DNA from: Brevibacterium sp. 'Marine'
Lineage (GTDB): Bacteria; Actinomycetota; Actinomycetes; Actinomycetales; Brevibacteriaceae
DNA length: 64,000 nt
Assembly (NCBI RefSeq): GCF_012844365.1
Contig: NZ_CP051626.1
Location: 3,410,001-3,474,000, forward strand
Direction of reading: 5' to 3'
A model generated the notes under the pieces. It worked only from the letters and a program-made list of their open reading frames with translations, was not told the DNA's origin and made no database searches. The position numbers and the translations under genes are program-made. This document shows positions 53,953 through 63,178 of the stretch, in pieces. The first letter of the stretch is position 1. Each line of letters opens with the position of its first letter.

Positions 53953-55968
53953 TCACACCGGTCCGGGCAGGTAGTCGAAGGGGTTCATCGTCAGCGGCCA
54001 CCAGGACATGGCCGCCCCCGACTGGATGACCATGACGGCGAGGATGACGAGCAGCGCGATCACGGCCAAGGCGATGAGCCGGCCGAGCTGGTTGCGAGTG
54101 GCTCCCGAGACGAGCAGCCGCGAACCGAAGCGCAGGCTCGAGGCTCCCGGTCCGACCCACAGCACCAGTGAACCGGCAGCGCCCGCGGCCCACACCGACC
54201 ATTGTTCGGACGACCCGCTGGGCACGATCCCGGCGATGTCGAGCCGGGTGAGCACGAGCGCGGCGGCGGCCGCGATCGCCGGCAGGATGAGCGAGGCCAC
54301 CGAGGTCAGGGTCGAAGCCAGCACGGCCCCCGGCGCCGAGGCGAGCGCCCGGAAGAATCCGCCCGAATCGGTTCCGCGGTCGAACCGATACCGCTGGACC
54401 TTCCGATCCAGACGCGTGCCGGTGCGGGCGAGCACCGACCAGATCAGAGAGACGAGGCAGATGACCAGGGGCCCGAGGGGCATGACGGCGACGGCCAGAG
54501 CCACGAGTCCGAAGACGACCCAGCCGCCCGACTGCACCCGTCGGTATCCCATCGGCTGCATCGGCTGCCCGCCTGGCTGCATCGGCTGTCCACCGGGCTG
54601 CATCTGCTGCCCGCCTGGCCCCATGAGCTGCCCGCCGTGACCGGGCTGGTCGCCCCACTGCCCCTGATGAGCCTGACCATGCGGACCACCGGGACCGCTC
54701 GGCCCGACGAGGTTCTGCCCCTGACCGGGCTGAACGAAGCCGGAACGGCCGAGGTCCGCGCCGGACATGGGCGATCCCGGACCCGCCTGGATGCCGCCGT
54801 TGGGGTTGTTGATCGGCGGGGCGGTCGCCTGCTGCGGGGGCTGCCCGTGCATCCGCCCGGAGCCATAGCCCGTCCCCTGGCCGGGCCCCGCACTGTGGCC
54901 GGGCCCTGCACCGTGGCCGGACCCGGCATGACTGGTGGGCCGGCTGGATCCGGGGTACTGCGGCTGCCCGCCTCCGGACGGTCCGGCTCCCGGATAGCCG
55001 GTGCCTGCGCCGATAGCCGCACCCCCGAGCGCTGCCCCAGCGGCCCCGGCTCCACCGTGACCGGCACCGCCACGACCGCCGCCGTCATCGACGGCGGGCA
55101 TGACCGCGGTTCCGCTCGGTGACCGCTGCGGACCACCCGGACCGGCTCCGCCGCTGGGCCCCGACCCGAGCTGCGGCATCCGCCCGGACTCGATGTCGAC
55201 GAGAGCGTCGAGGATCATCTGCCCCGACGGACGGCGTTCGGGTTTCGGATCGAGGCAGGCGGAGATGAGCGGAGCGAAGTTCTTCGGCGCACCGTCGAGG
55301 TCGAATTTGCCCATGGCCACACGACCGAGCACGGCCTCCAAAGGTCCGGACCCGTAGGGGTTGCGGCCCGTGGCGGCGAACGCCATCGTCGCGGCCCACC
55401 CCCACCAGTCGGTCTTCTCACTCGAAGTCTTGCCGTCGGCGATCTCCGGGGACAGATAGCCGGGGGTGCCCATGACCAGACCGGTGGCGGTCACGCGCAC
55501 TTCGTCGGCGACCTGGGCGATGCCGAAGTCGATGACCATGGGCTCGCCGTCCATGATCATCACGTTCGCGGGTTTGAGGTCACGGTGGATGACGCCGGCA
55601 TCGTGGACGGCGTTGAGGGCGTCGAGGAGGGCATGGCCGAAGTGGACGAGCTCATCCTCGGCGAAGGGGCCGTTGTCACGGACATCGTCGGACAGGGTCT
55701 GCCCGTCGACGAATTCGGTGATGATGAACGGCTGCGCGGAATCGAGCTCGGCGTCGAGGACCTCGGCGATGCGAGGGTGGCGGATCCGGCGCAGGGTGCG
55801 GGTCTCGCGGGCCAGACGCTTGCGCGCGGTCTCATCATTGGCGATGTGCGGATGGAGGACCTTGACGGCGACCGGATGGTTTCCGCCGTCGACACCGAGA
55901 TAGACGACACCCATGCCGCCCGAGCCGAGCTCCTCGATGAGGCGGTAGCCTCCCAGTTCCTGATCCAT
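53953..55968 (-). CDS. Ser/Thr protein kinase with C-terminal membrane domain
   Basis: 671 aa. The eukaryotic-type kinase domain (~1-265) has GSGGMGVVY, VAVKVLH, IHRDLKPANVMI, VIDFGIAQ and GTPGYLSPEI, all intact. Then ~225 residues are Gly/Pro/Gln-rich (repeated MQPGGQP), followed by about five TM helices. There are no PASTA repeats, so not PknB proper; signals from the membrane domain to the kinase are plausible. ATG 55968 is 12 bases after a TAGGCT box with TTGGAA 19 bases upstream of it; divergent from otsA. Confidence 0.9.
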   Translation of the reverse strand: MDQELGGYRLIEELGSGGMGVVYLGVDGGNHPVAVKVLHPHIANDETARKRLARETRTLRRIRHPRIAEVLDAELDSAQPFIITEFVDGQTLSDDVRDNGPFAEDELVHFGHALLDALNAVHDAGVIHRDLKPANVMIMDGEPMVIDFGIAQVADEVRVTATGLVMGTPGYLSPEIADGKTSSEKTDWWGWAATMAFAATGRNPYGSGPLEAVLGRVAMGKFDLDGAPKNFAPLISACLDPKPERRPSGQMILDALVDIESGRMPQLGSGPSGGAGPGGPQRSPSGTAVMPAVDDGGGRGGAGHGGAGAAGAALGGAAIGAGTGYPGAGPSGGGQPQYPGSSRPTSHAGSGHGAGPGHSAGPGQGTGYGSGRMHGQPPQQATAPPINNPNGGIQAGPGSPMSGADLGRSGFVQPGQGQNLVGPSGPGGPHGQAHQGQWGDQPGHGGQLMGPGGQQMQPGGQPMQPGGQPMQPMGYRRVQSGGWVVFGLVALAVAVMPLGPLVICLVSLIWSVLARTGTRLDRKVQRYRFDRGTDSGGFFRALASAPGAVLASTLTSVASLILPAIAAAAALVLTRLDIAGIVPSGSSEQWSVWAAGAAGSLVLWVGPGASSLRFGSRLLVSGATRNQLGRLIALAVIALLVILAVMVIQSGAAMSWWPLTMNPFDYLPGPV

Positions 55969-56033
55969 CACCTGGCCAAGCCTAGTCGAGCGAGTAGAGT
56001 TCATTCCAAGGACCGACACAGGAGGAGGCGCAG

Positions 56034-57623
56034 ATGAGCACCGTCGACTCTGCCGAGCCCAGCACCGACACCCCCTTCGGCGACAGCGATTTCGTCGTCG
56101 TGGCCAACCGCCTGCCCGTCGACCGTGATCCCCATGATGCGAACCACGGATGGCGTACCTCACCAGGGGGTTTGGTCACTGCGGTGGCTCCCGTGATGAA
56201 GGCCCAGGAGGGGGCGTGGATCGGCTGGACGGGCGTCGCCGACGAGGACTTCGAGCCCTTCACGATCGACGGCATGCATCTGACCCCGGTGACCCTGACA
56301 AGTGAGGATGTCCTCAGGTACTACGAAGGGTTTTCCAACGCCACGCTGTGGCCGCTCTACCACGACGTCATCGTCCCGCCCGAGTACCACCGCACCTGGT
56401 GGGATGCGTATGTGCGGGTCAATGAGCGCTTCGCGCACAAGGTCACCGAGGTGGCCGCGGAGTCCGCGACCGTGTGGATCCATGATTATCAGCTCCAGCT
56501 GGTCCCGCAGATGGTCCGACGCCTGCGCCCGGACCTCGCGATCGGGTTCTTCAACCATATTCCCTTCCCGCCGTACGAGCTCTTCGCTCAGCTGCCGTGG
56601 CGCGACGAGATCCTCCGCGGGCTCCTCGGCGCCGACCTCATCGGGTTCCAGAGGCCGGCGGACGCAGCGAACTTCCGTCGCGCCGTCCGCGGACGTCTGG
56701 GATATGCGACGAAGGGGTCGACGGTATCGGTCCCGCCGGGTGACTTCCTCCCGGCCCACCTCGTCCGCGCCGAGTCGTTCCCGATCTCGATCGACACTCC
56801 CTATCTCGAGGAGCTCGCCCGCGATCCGAAGATCGTCGAGAGGGCGAAGCAGATCCGCGAGGAGGTCGGCAATCCGCGGGTCGTCATGCTCGGCGTCGAT
56901 CGGATGGACTACACGAAGGGCATCCGCCACCGACTCAAGGCGTTCGGGGAGCTGCTCGCCGAAGGCCGACTCGATGTCGAAGATGTTGTGCTCATCCAGA
57001 TCGCGACCCCGTCGCGGGAGCGGCTCGAGCAGTACAAGATCATCCGCCACGACGTCGAACTGGCCGTCGGGCGGATCAACGGAGAGCAGGTCGACGTGGG
57101 GTCGATCCCCGTGCGCTACCTCCACCATTCCTATCCGCGCGATGAGATGACGGCGTTCTTCCTCGCCGCCGATGTCATGCTGGTGACCGCTCTGCGCGAC
57201 GGAATGAACCTTGTTGCCAAGGAGTATGTGGCGTGCCGGAGGCGCGACGACGGCGCTCTCGTGCTCTCCGAATTCACCGGAGCGGCCGAACAGCTCAAGG
57301 GCGCGGTGATGGTCAATCCCCACGACATCGCCGACCTCAAGGCGGGAATCCTCGAAGCTGTGCAGATGGACGAGAGGACTCGCACACGCCGGATGAAGCA
57401 GATGCGCAAGAGGGTCGCCACCGACACCGTGAGCCGGTGGTCAAAGAACTTCCTCGCCGAGCTCGAACACATCAAGGACAATCCCGAGGCCATCGTCCCC
57501 GAACAGCCCGTGGTGCAGAAGAAGCGGACCGCGCCGCCGCCGGACGTGCCGGCGGCCCCGTCCGATCGCGCCGAGCGACCCGATGATGCCGAGTGGACAG
57601 ACGATATCTCCACCGCCCGCTAG
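56034..57623 (+). CDS. otsA: Trehalose-6-phosphate synthase
   Basis: 529 aa GT20 enzyme. Makes trehalose-6-phosphate from a nucleotide-sugar and glucose-6-phosphate. Opening [13 protein letters not shown], substrate residues in [12 protein letters not shown] and [12 protein letters not shown], donor-site [12 protein letters not shown] and [16 protein letters not shown]. The C-terminal ~50 residues are a charged tail with [22 protein letters not shown] before the ATG. otsB follows 10 bases later; trehalose serves as osmoprotectant and reserve. Confidence 0.96.
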   Translation: MSTVDSAEPSTDTPFGDSDFVVVANRLPVDRDPHDANHGWRTSPGGLVTAVAPVMKAQEGAWIGWTGVADEDFEPFTIDGMHLTPVTLTSEDVLRYYEGFSNATLWPLYHDVIVPPEYHRTWWDAYVRVNERFAHKVTEVAAESATVWIHDYQLQLVPQMVRRLRPDLAIGFFNHIPFPPYELFAQLPWRDEILRGLLGADLIGFQRPADAANFRRAVRGRLGYATKGSTVSVPPGDFLPAHLVRAESFPISIDTPYLEELARDPKIVERAKQIREEVGNPRVVMLGVDRMDYTKGIRHRLKAFGELLAEGRLDVEDVVLIQIATPSRERLEQYKIIRHDVELAVGRINGEQVDVGSIPVRYLHHSYPRDEMTAFFLAADVMLVTALRDGMNLVAKEYVACRRRDDGALVLSEFTGAAEQLKGAVMVNPHDIADLKAGILEAVQMDERTRTRRMKQMRKRVATDTVSRWSKNFLAELEHIKDNPEAIVPEQPVVQKKRTAPPPDVPAAPSDRAERPDDAEWTDDISTAR

Positions 57624-57633
57624 GAGAAGCACA

Positions 57634-58536
57634 GTGACATCGAAGCCGACCGTGCTCGGTCCTGCCCGCTCCACCCCCGCCGAGGTGGTCCTGCGTGATC
57701 TCGCCACCGCCGAATCGCTGCTGCTGGCCTTGGATTTCGATGGGGTGCTCGCGCCCCTGCAAGACGATCCGTCGACCTCCCGGATGGTCCCCGAATCGGC
57801 TGCGGCCGTCGCGGCGCTCGCCGGCCTGCCGCGCACACGGGTGGCGCTGGTGTCCGGTCGCGATATCGCGACCCTGCGCCGGCTGTCCGCAGCCCCGGAC
57901 TCGGCGTGGCTGATCGGTTCGCACGGCGCGGAGGCCGAACTCGGCAGCGACGCTGATCGCGATCCCGACTCCGCAGTGGGCCGGTCTCCCGAACTCACCG
58001 CGGCCGAGGCGGACAGACTCGCCGCCATCGATGCTCATCTCGACGCATTCGAACACACGCTTCCGGGCACCGACGGCTCAGGCGATGCCGACGGTGCCTC
58101 GGATTTCCTCATCGAGTCCAAACCCTATTCGCGGACGGTCCACACTCGCGGACTCGCCCCCGAGGCCGCCGCGGCCCTCCACGAGCACGCCACCGAGGTG
58201 GTCGAGGAGTTCCCGGACATCCGTGTCATCGAAGGCCACGACATCACCGAACTCGCCGTCAAGCAGGCGACGAAAGGCGATGGCATCCGGCTGCTCGCCC
58301 GCGCCGGCGAACCGACGGCAATGGGCTACCTCGGCGATGATGTCACCGATGAGGACGCCTTCGCGGCACTCGACGAACTCACGGACTCCCGCGCTCTGAA
58401 CGCTGGTCTCACCGTCAAGGTCGGGTCCGCGCAGACTCGCGCTGCGTGGCGGATCGCCGACCCTGCCGCTGTGGCCGACCTGCTCGGTCGCCTCGTTGCC
58501 GAACGCACGGATTTCCTCCGCACCGTCCACGATTGA
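57634..58536 (+). CDS. otsB: Trehalose-6-phosphate phosphatase
   Basis: 300 aa HAD-superfamily enzyme. Motif I LALDFDGVLAPL, motif II VALVSGRD, motif III Lys in VKQATKGDGIRLL, motif IV YLGDDVTDEDAF. Start at the GTG 57634 with AGGAGA 8 bases upstream, 10 bases after otsA; the earlier in-frame start is inside otsA. Completes the OtsAB pathway. Long intergenic hairpins follow at ~58560-58680. Confidence 0.95.
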   Translation: MTSKPTVLGPARSTPAEVVLRDLATAESLLLALDFDGVLAPLQDDPSTSRMVPESAAAVAALAGLPRTRVALVSGRDIATLRRLSAAPDSAWLIGSHGAEAELGSDADRDPDSAVGRSPELTAAEADRLAAIDAHLDAFEHTLPGTDGSGDADGASDFLIESKPYSRTVHTRGLAPEAAAALHEHATEVVEEFPDIRVIEGHDITELAVKQATKGDGIRLLARAGEPTAMGYLGDDVTDEDAFAALDELTDSRALNAGLTVKVGSAQTRAAWRIADPAAVADLLGRLVAERTDFLRTVHD

Positions 58537-58697
58537 GGGCCGTCCACGGCCGCGGTCGGGCCGCCTCGGCGGACTCCGCTCGACCCGACTCACCGGACGG
58601 ATCCACGTCCCGACAGGACCTCCTCGGCGAGGATGGTCCGGCTCCGACGCTTCGGTCGGACCTCCTCGGCGCGAGTAACTCCGCACTAACCCCGAGA
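58537..58697. other. Convergent gap otsB / LacI regulator
   Basis: 161 bases with one CCGCCTCGGCGG motif (58560) and two copies of GGACCTCCTCGGCG (58616, 58660), able to form hairpins between the convergent genes. Confidence 0.5.
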
Positions 58698-59753
58698 TCA
58701 GCGGCGCTGCGGGGGAACGGCACTGGCACGGAGGACGAGGTCCGGGTCGACCGTGTAGTCGACGTGCACGCGCGCGTGCCCGGCGGCGATCATCGCGCGG
58801 ATCTCGTCGATCGCCGACTGCGCCACGGTCGCCCAGTCGTAGACGACCTGCGACAGCGGCGGTTGGACGACATCGGCGTCGGGGACATCGCCGACTGTGA
58901 GCAGGGACAGGTCGCGGGGCACGTCGAGCCGCAGCCGCTGGGCGGCTTCGAGCAGGCCGAAGGACAGGGACGGGGCGCAGGCGATGACGGCGGTGCAGCG
59001 CAGGTCGAGCAGCTCCTCGGCGGCGGCGACTCCGGCCATGGCTCCGCCGGCGGCCTCGACGACGGGGGCCTGATCACGGGTGGCGGGGATGTGGAGGATC
59101 CCTGCCATCGATCTGCGGAAGCCGGCGATCCGGGCCGGGGCCGCCGAATCGCGCAGCACGGCGAGTCCGATGCGTCTGTGGCCGAGGTGGACGAGGTGAG
59201 CCACGGCGGTCTCGATTCCACCGGTCGCATCGAGGTAGATGCGCGAGATCCCGTCGTCGTGGCGGGCATTCGAGATGCGGATGAGCGGCAGCCCGCGTTC
59301 GGCGAGCATTCCCGCTAGCACACCGGCGGCACCACCGCCGACGACGATGGCTCCTGAGATCCTCGGTCCGCCGTGTTCGCTGCCGAGGATGGTCTCGAGG
59401 AGAGCCTCGTTGCGTTCGGCGATGGCCTCGATGTGGACGACGGCGATGCCGAGTCCGAACATCCGGTTCGTCAGGATCTCCGCCAGCCGCGAATACGGGT
59501 CGACGTTGCCCGCGGACACCGCGGGTTTGATGAGCGCGATGAGCGACGAGCCGGCACCGTCCCCGGCACCCGTCGTCGGGGCCTGCCCGGTGGCTCCGAG
59601 GATCGCCAGCGCCTGCCGCACCTTCGCGAGAGAGGCGGCCGACACCGATTCGGGGTCGCGCAGGGCCCGTGAGGCGGTGGCCTTCGAGACCCCGGCGGTG
59701 CCGGCGATCTCGGCGAGGCGGACGTGCCGGTGCTCGGGCAGATGATCGCTCAT
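58698..59753 (-). CDS. LacI-family transcriptional regulator (downstream of two)
   Basis: 351 aa. HTH at RLAEIAGTAGVSKATASRALRDPESV, then the sugar-binding periplasmic-binding-like core (GIAVVHIEAIAERN, GHRRIGLAVLRDS, LLDLRCTAVIACAP). Ligand unknown; the adjacent trehalose and ABC genes make a sugar possible. The start overlaps the upstream lacI stop by ATGA, so the two repressors are co-translated. No ribosome site of its own. Confidence 0.88.
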   Translation of the reverse strand: MSDHLPEHRHVRLAEIAGTAGVSKATASRALRDPESVSAASLAKVRQALAILGATGQAPTTGAGDGAGSSLIALIKPAVSAGNVDPYSRLAEILTNRMFGLGIAVVHIEAIAERNEALLETILGSEHGGPRISGAIVVGGGAAGVLAGMLAERGLPLIRISNARHDDGISRIYLDATGGIETAVAHLVHLGHRRIGLAVLRDSAAPARIAGFRRSMAGILHIPATRDQAPVVEAAGGAMAGVAAAEELLDLRCTAVIACAPSLSFGLLEAAQRLRLDVPRDLSLLTVGDVPDADVVQPPLSQVVYDWATVAQSAIDEIRAMIAAGHARVHVDYTVDPDLVLRASAVPPQRR

Positions 59754-60778
59754 CGGCGAGCCGCCGTCGTCGAGGTCCGGGCGACGAGTCGGGGACGGAA
59801 CACCGGAGGAACCGAGGGAAGGCCGGTCGTCGAGATCCGCAGGGTCTGCAGGGTCGCCGCGATGAGGGCGTTCGACAGTCCCTCGACGTCGAGGCCGAGG
59901 ACGGTGGCCGGAGGGCCCGTGAACTTCATCGTCGGGGAATCGCCGAACCCGACGACCGACATATCCCGCGGCACCTGCAGATGTCGATTCCGCAGACCGT
60001 GGAGAGCGCCGTGCAGCTGCAGAGCCGATTGGACGATCACCGCTGTGCACGTCGCATCCTTGAGCTCGAGCACCGCACGCGACCCGCCGGAGAACGATTT
60101 CGGCACCCGTGAGATCCAGTCCTCCAGGTGGAGCCCGAGATTCCTGGCGGGATGTTCGGCTAAGAAGCGGCGGATGAGCTGGACGGCCAGCTCACCGCTG
60201 TCATTGCAGATCAGCCCGATCCTCCGGTGTCCGATCGCCCGCAGATGTTCGAATGCTGTGGTCATCCCCCCGCCGAGGTCGAGCCGCGCTGCGATGACAT
60301 CGGCACTGCCCTGCCCGGTTCCGGGCGTACCCGCCACGGAAACTTCAGTCCCGGCCGTGTCGGCCTCCTCGGCTGCGGACTGTTCGGCGACGCGGATACA
60401 GGGGATCTCCGTGTTCAGGCTCGTCATCGTCGTCGTCACCAGGGCCACGGCGCCGGCGTCGATCGCGGTCTGCAGCGGTTCCGGATCGGTCTCGACCAGC
60501 GGACGGGTGACGAGGAGATCGTGATCCTGCAGGGCTTTGGTCACGCGGGTGCAGACCTGGACCTGCCAATGTTCGGGATTGCCGGGGGCGCTGACGGCCA
60601 CGAGCCGCCTCGGCGCATCATGGAGCAGGGTCGAACGCGAATAGCCGAGCTCGCTCATCGTCTCCAGCACCTTCGCCCGGGTCGACTCGGAGACGGCACC
60701 GCGGCGGCCGAGCACCCGGGAGACCGTGGCCAGAGAGACTCCGGCCCGGGCGGCGACCTCGTCCAACGTGACCTTCAT
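59750..60778 (-). CDS. LacI-family transcriptional regulator (upstream of two)
   Basis: 342 aa. Canonical HTH MKVTLDEVAARAGVSLATVSRVLGRRGAV, linker LGYSRS, core with GHRRIGLICNDS and DMSVVGFGDSPT. Divergent from the degenerate ABC ATPase gene; the space between them contains an 18-bp direct repeat. It and the next LacI gene form one operon of two different repressors, which might form heterodimers. Both keep the LacI-type hinge region. Confidence 0.88.
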   Translation of the reverse strand: MKVTLDEVAARAGVSLATVSRVLGRRGAVSESTRAKVLETMSELGYSRSTLLHDAPRRLVAVSAPGNPEHWQVQVCTRVTKALQDHDLLVTRPLVETDPEPLQTAIDAGAVALVTTTMTSLNTEIPCIRVAEQSAAEEADTAGTEVSVAGTPGTGQGSADVIAARLDLGGGMTTAFEHLRAIGHRRIGLICNDSGELAVQLIRRFLAEHPARNLGLHLEDWISRVPKSFSGGSRAVLELKDATCTAVIVQSALQLHGALHGLRNRHLQVPRDMSVVGFGDSPTMKFTGPPATVLGLDVEGLSNALIAATLQTLRISTTGLPSVPPVFRPRLVARTSTTAARR

Positions 60779-60801
60779 AGACGTCAGTCTACTTTCGCGC
60801 C

Positions 60802-60855
60802 GCGGTATACGTCGGCGCAGTCGGCGGGGTGGACGCTGCGGTATGCGTCGGCGCA
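60802..60855. promoter_or_regulatory. 18-bp direct repeats in the lacI-ABC divergent region
   Basis: GCGGTAT(A/G)CGTCGGCGCA at 60802-60819 and 60838-60855, period 36 bases, 17 of 18 identical. They lie 24 bases upstream of the regulator start, suitable for operator pairs. Confidence 0.5.
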
Positions 60856-61005
60856 CAGCCATCGTGCTGAGAATCACTCTACGCTTTGTCGAATTCACAG
60901 AGCACCCCAACCCTCCACCCCTTAGGATGAGAGTGACTGAGCATCCCTGCCAGGTCACCGACGACCAGCTGCTCACGGAGTTATTCAGAAGTTTTAGGAG
61001 GACTT

Positions 61006-61713
61006 ATGTCAACGGTGTCGTTGAATGGCCTCAGTCATGTCTACGAGAACACGACGTCCGAATCCGTTCACCCGTTCAACCTCTTCGTCGATGACGGCGA
61101 GTTCCTCGTCCTCTACGGTCCCGCCGCGTCGGGCAAGTCGACGATCCTGCGGATGCTCCACGGCCTGGAGACCCCGAAGACCGGCACCATCCTCATCGAC
61201 GGCGCCGATATCACCCACGCCGCCGTCAACGACCGCGATGTCACCCTGGCGCTGGAGAGCTACGCGCTCTACCCGCATCTGAGCGTGCGCGACAATCTCG
61301 GCTTCGCGCTGCGCGTCGACGGTCTGCCCGCCGATGAGATCCAAGAGCGCGTCGAATCCGTGATGGACAAGATCGGACTGAGCGACATCCTCGACTCGGT
61401 TCCCGGCGACCTCACTCAGCTGCAGCGCCAGACCGTGGCCCTGGCCCGCGCCGTGGTCCGCCGGCCCAAGGTGCTCATCATGGACGAGCCCGTGGTCAAC
61501 CTCGTCCCCGAACAGCAGACGGAGACCCTGTCGCTGATCAAGGACCTGCAGCAGGAATTCGGGCTGACGACGATCTACGCCACCTCCGACCTCGAGGACG
61601 CGAAGGTCCTCGGCGACCGGATCGCGTTCCTCGACCACGGACGGCTGATCGGGGTGGAGACACCCGACCTCGCCGAGGCGCTCGTGGCCTCGGTCTCCGA
61701 CTCGGACTCCTGA
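61006..61713 (+). CDS. ABC-transporter-type ATPase with degenerate motifs
   Basis: 235 aa, MalK/UgpC-like order of motifs but without the C-terminal regulatory domain. Walker A GPAASGKST (38-46) and Walker B LIMDE (157-161) are intact. The Q-loop Gln is Glu84 (LALES for VFQNY), the signature LSGGQ is LTQLQ (136-140), and the switch His is Ser194 (YATSD). The D-loop is also altered (EPVVNLV). ATP binding seems possible; normal dimer hydrolysis is doubtful. No permease gene is present; the next gene is DUF4032. Strong AGGAGG before the ATG. Confidence 0.88.
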   Translation: MSTVSLNGLSHVYENTTSESVHPFNLFVDDGEFLVLYGPAASGKSTILRMLHGLETPKTGTILIDGADITHAAVNDRDVTLALESYALYPHLSVRDNLGFALRVDGLPADEIQERVESVMDKIGLSDILDSVPGDLTQLQRQTVALARAVVRRPKVLIMDEPVVNLVPEQQTETLSLIKDLQQEFGLTTIYATSDLEDAKVLGDRIAFLDHGRLIGVETPDLAEALVASVSDSDS

Positions 61714-61716
61714 ACC

Positions 61717-63045
61717 GTGCCGGGAACCCTGCCCCCGCCGGACCCGTCCTCACACCCTGCACCGTCGGCGTCGACGTCGGTCGGCGCGGCCGCATCGGTC
61801 GGCGCGGCCGCTCCCTCACCGGAGATCCACACGGTCCGGAACGCCGATCATGCGGCCTTGGCCGAACTCCCCTGGCATCTGCCGCTGGCTCAGTGGCCGG
61901 AGACGCTGCTGGGCGGTCTGCCCCGCGGAATCTCCCGCCACGTCGTGCGCTATGTCGAGATCGGAGACGAAGTGCTCGCGATCAAGGAGACCGACGATGC
62001 GCAGGCCACGCGTGAGTTCGACATCCTCGGTGCGCTCGGCAACCTCGACGTCCCCCTCGTCGAGGCCCGCGCCGTCGTCGGCGGCCGCCGGACCGCATCG
62101 GGCGAGGCGCTCAAGGGCGCCCTCATCACCGCCTATCTCGAATTCTCCCTGCCCTACCGCGCACTGTTCTCCCGGGACCTGGCCGAGGACACCGGCGGTC
62201 GCCTCGTCGACGCTCTGGCGGTGCTGCTCGTCCGCCTTCACCTCGTCGGCTTCTACTGGGGAGACGTGTCCCTGTCGAACACGCTCTTCCGCCGCGACGC
62301 CGACGCCTACGCCGCCTATGTCGTCGACGCCGAGACCGGCGAGCTGCACGACCAGCTCTCCGACGGGCAGCGGAACATGGACCTGCGGATCGCGCGGATG
62401 AACATCGCCGGGGACTTCCTCGATCTGCAGGCCGCGGGACTCGTCGCTCCCGAGACCGATCCGCTCGCGGCCGGTGAGCGACTGTGCGAGTCCTACAACG
62501 CCCTGTGGGCGGAGCTGACCCGGGTCGAGGAATTCAGCGTCAGCGAACGCTGGCGCATCGACGAACGCATCCGCCGCCTCAACGACCTGGGCTTCGACCT
62601 CGGCGAACTGACCGTGACGACCGATATCGACGGCATCAGCCTGCTCGTGTCCCCGAAGGTCGTCGAACCCAACCACCATTCGAGGCGTCTGCTGCGACTG
62701 ACCGGGATCGGTGCGAACGAGAACCAGGCGCGGGCGATGCTCAACGACCTCGACTCGTTCCGCTCGGCCCCCGAGATCGCCGAAGTCGACGAACTCGACG
62801 AATCCCAGGCCGCCCGCCGCTGGCTCGACGAAGTGTACAAACCCCTCATCCAGGCGATCCCGGAGAACCTCACCCGCAAACTCGAACCCGGGCAGATCTT
62901 CTACGAGTTCGCCGAGCACCGCCGCACCATGGCTCGCGCCCGCCAACGCGACATCCCCACGATGGAGGCCATCGCCTATTTCATCGTCGACTACCTGGCG
63001 AACCTCCCCGACGAGATCCGCTACGTCGACAGCGAGAAGTTCTGA
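61717..63045 (+). CDS. DUF4032 protein with kinase-like residues
   Basis: 442 aa. After a ~30-residue Pro/Ala/Ser tail, the core shows a kinase-like pattern: VLAIKETDDAQATREF (possible Lys/Glu pair), HLVGFYWGDVSLSNTLF (HxGD-x5-N catalytic loop) and VVDAETGE (possible metal Asp). The C-terminal half (ERLCESYNALWAELTR... IGANENQARAMLNDLDSF) is the DUF4032 region proper. It starts 4 bases after the ABC gene. A phosphotransferase acting on an unknown substrate is an inference from these motifs. Confidence 0.8.
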   Translation: MPGTLPPPDPSSHPAPSASTSVGAAASVGAAAPSPEIHTVRNADHAALAELPWHLPLAQWPETLLGGLPRGISRHVVRYVEIGDEVLAIKETDDAQATREFDILGALGNLDVPLVEARAVVGGRRTASGEALKGALITAYLEFSLPYRALFSRDLAEDTGGRLVDALAVLLVRLHLVGFYWGDVSLSNTLFRRDADAYAAYVVDAETGELHDQLSDGQRNMDLRIARMNIAGDFLDLQAAGLVAPETDPLAAGERLCESYNALWAELTRVEEFSVSERWRIDERIRRLNDLGFDLGELTVTTDIDGISLLVSPKVVEPNHHSRRLLRLTGIGANENQARAMLNDLDSFRSAPEIAEVDELDESQAARRWLDEVYKPLIQAIPENLTRKLEPGQIFYEFAEHRRTMARARQRDIPTMEAIAYFIVDYLANLPDEIRYVDSEKF

Positions 63046-63178
63046 CGCTCCCACCTCAGCCGATGTTCCACAAGGTGAAACGGGAACGGCGGGGCCGCCT
63101 CGGCGGGCATACCTTGGAAGTCCGCGGAGTCGACACCGGTGTCGCTCCGGAACCGAACCCCGCCCGGAAGGACTCCCG

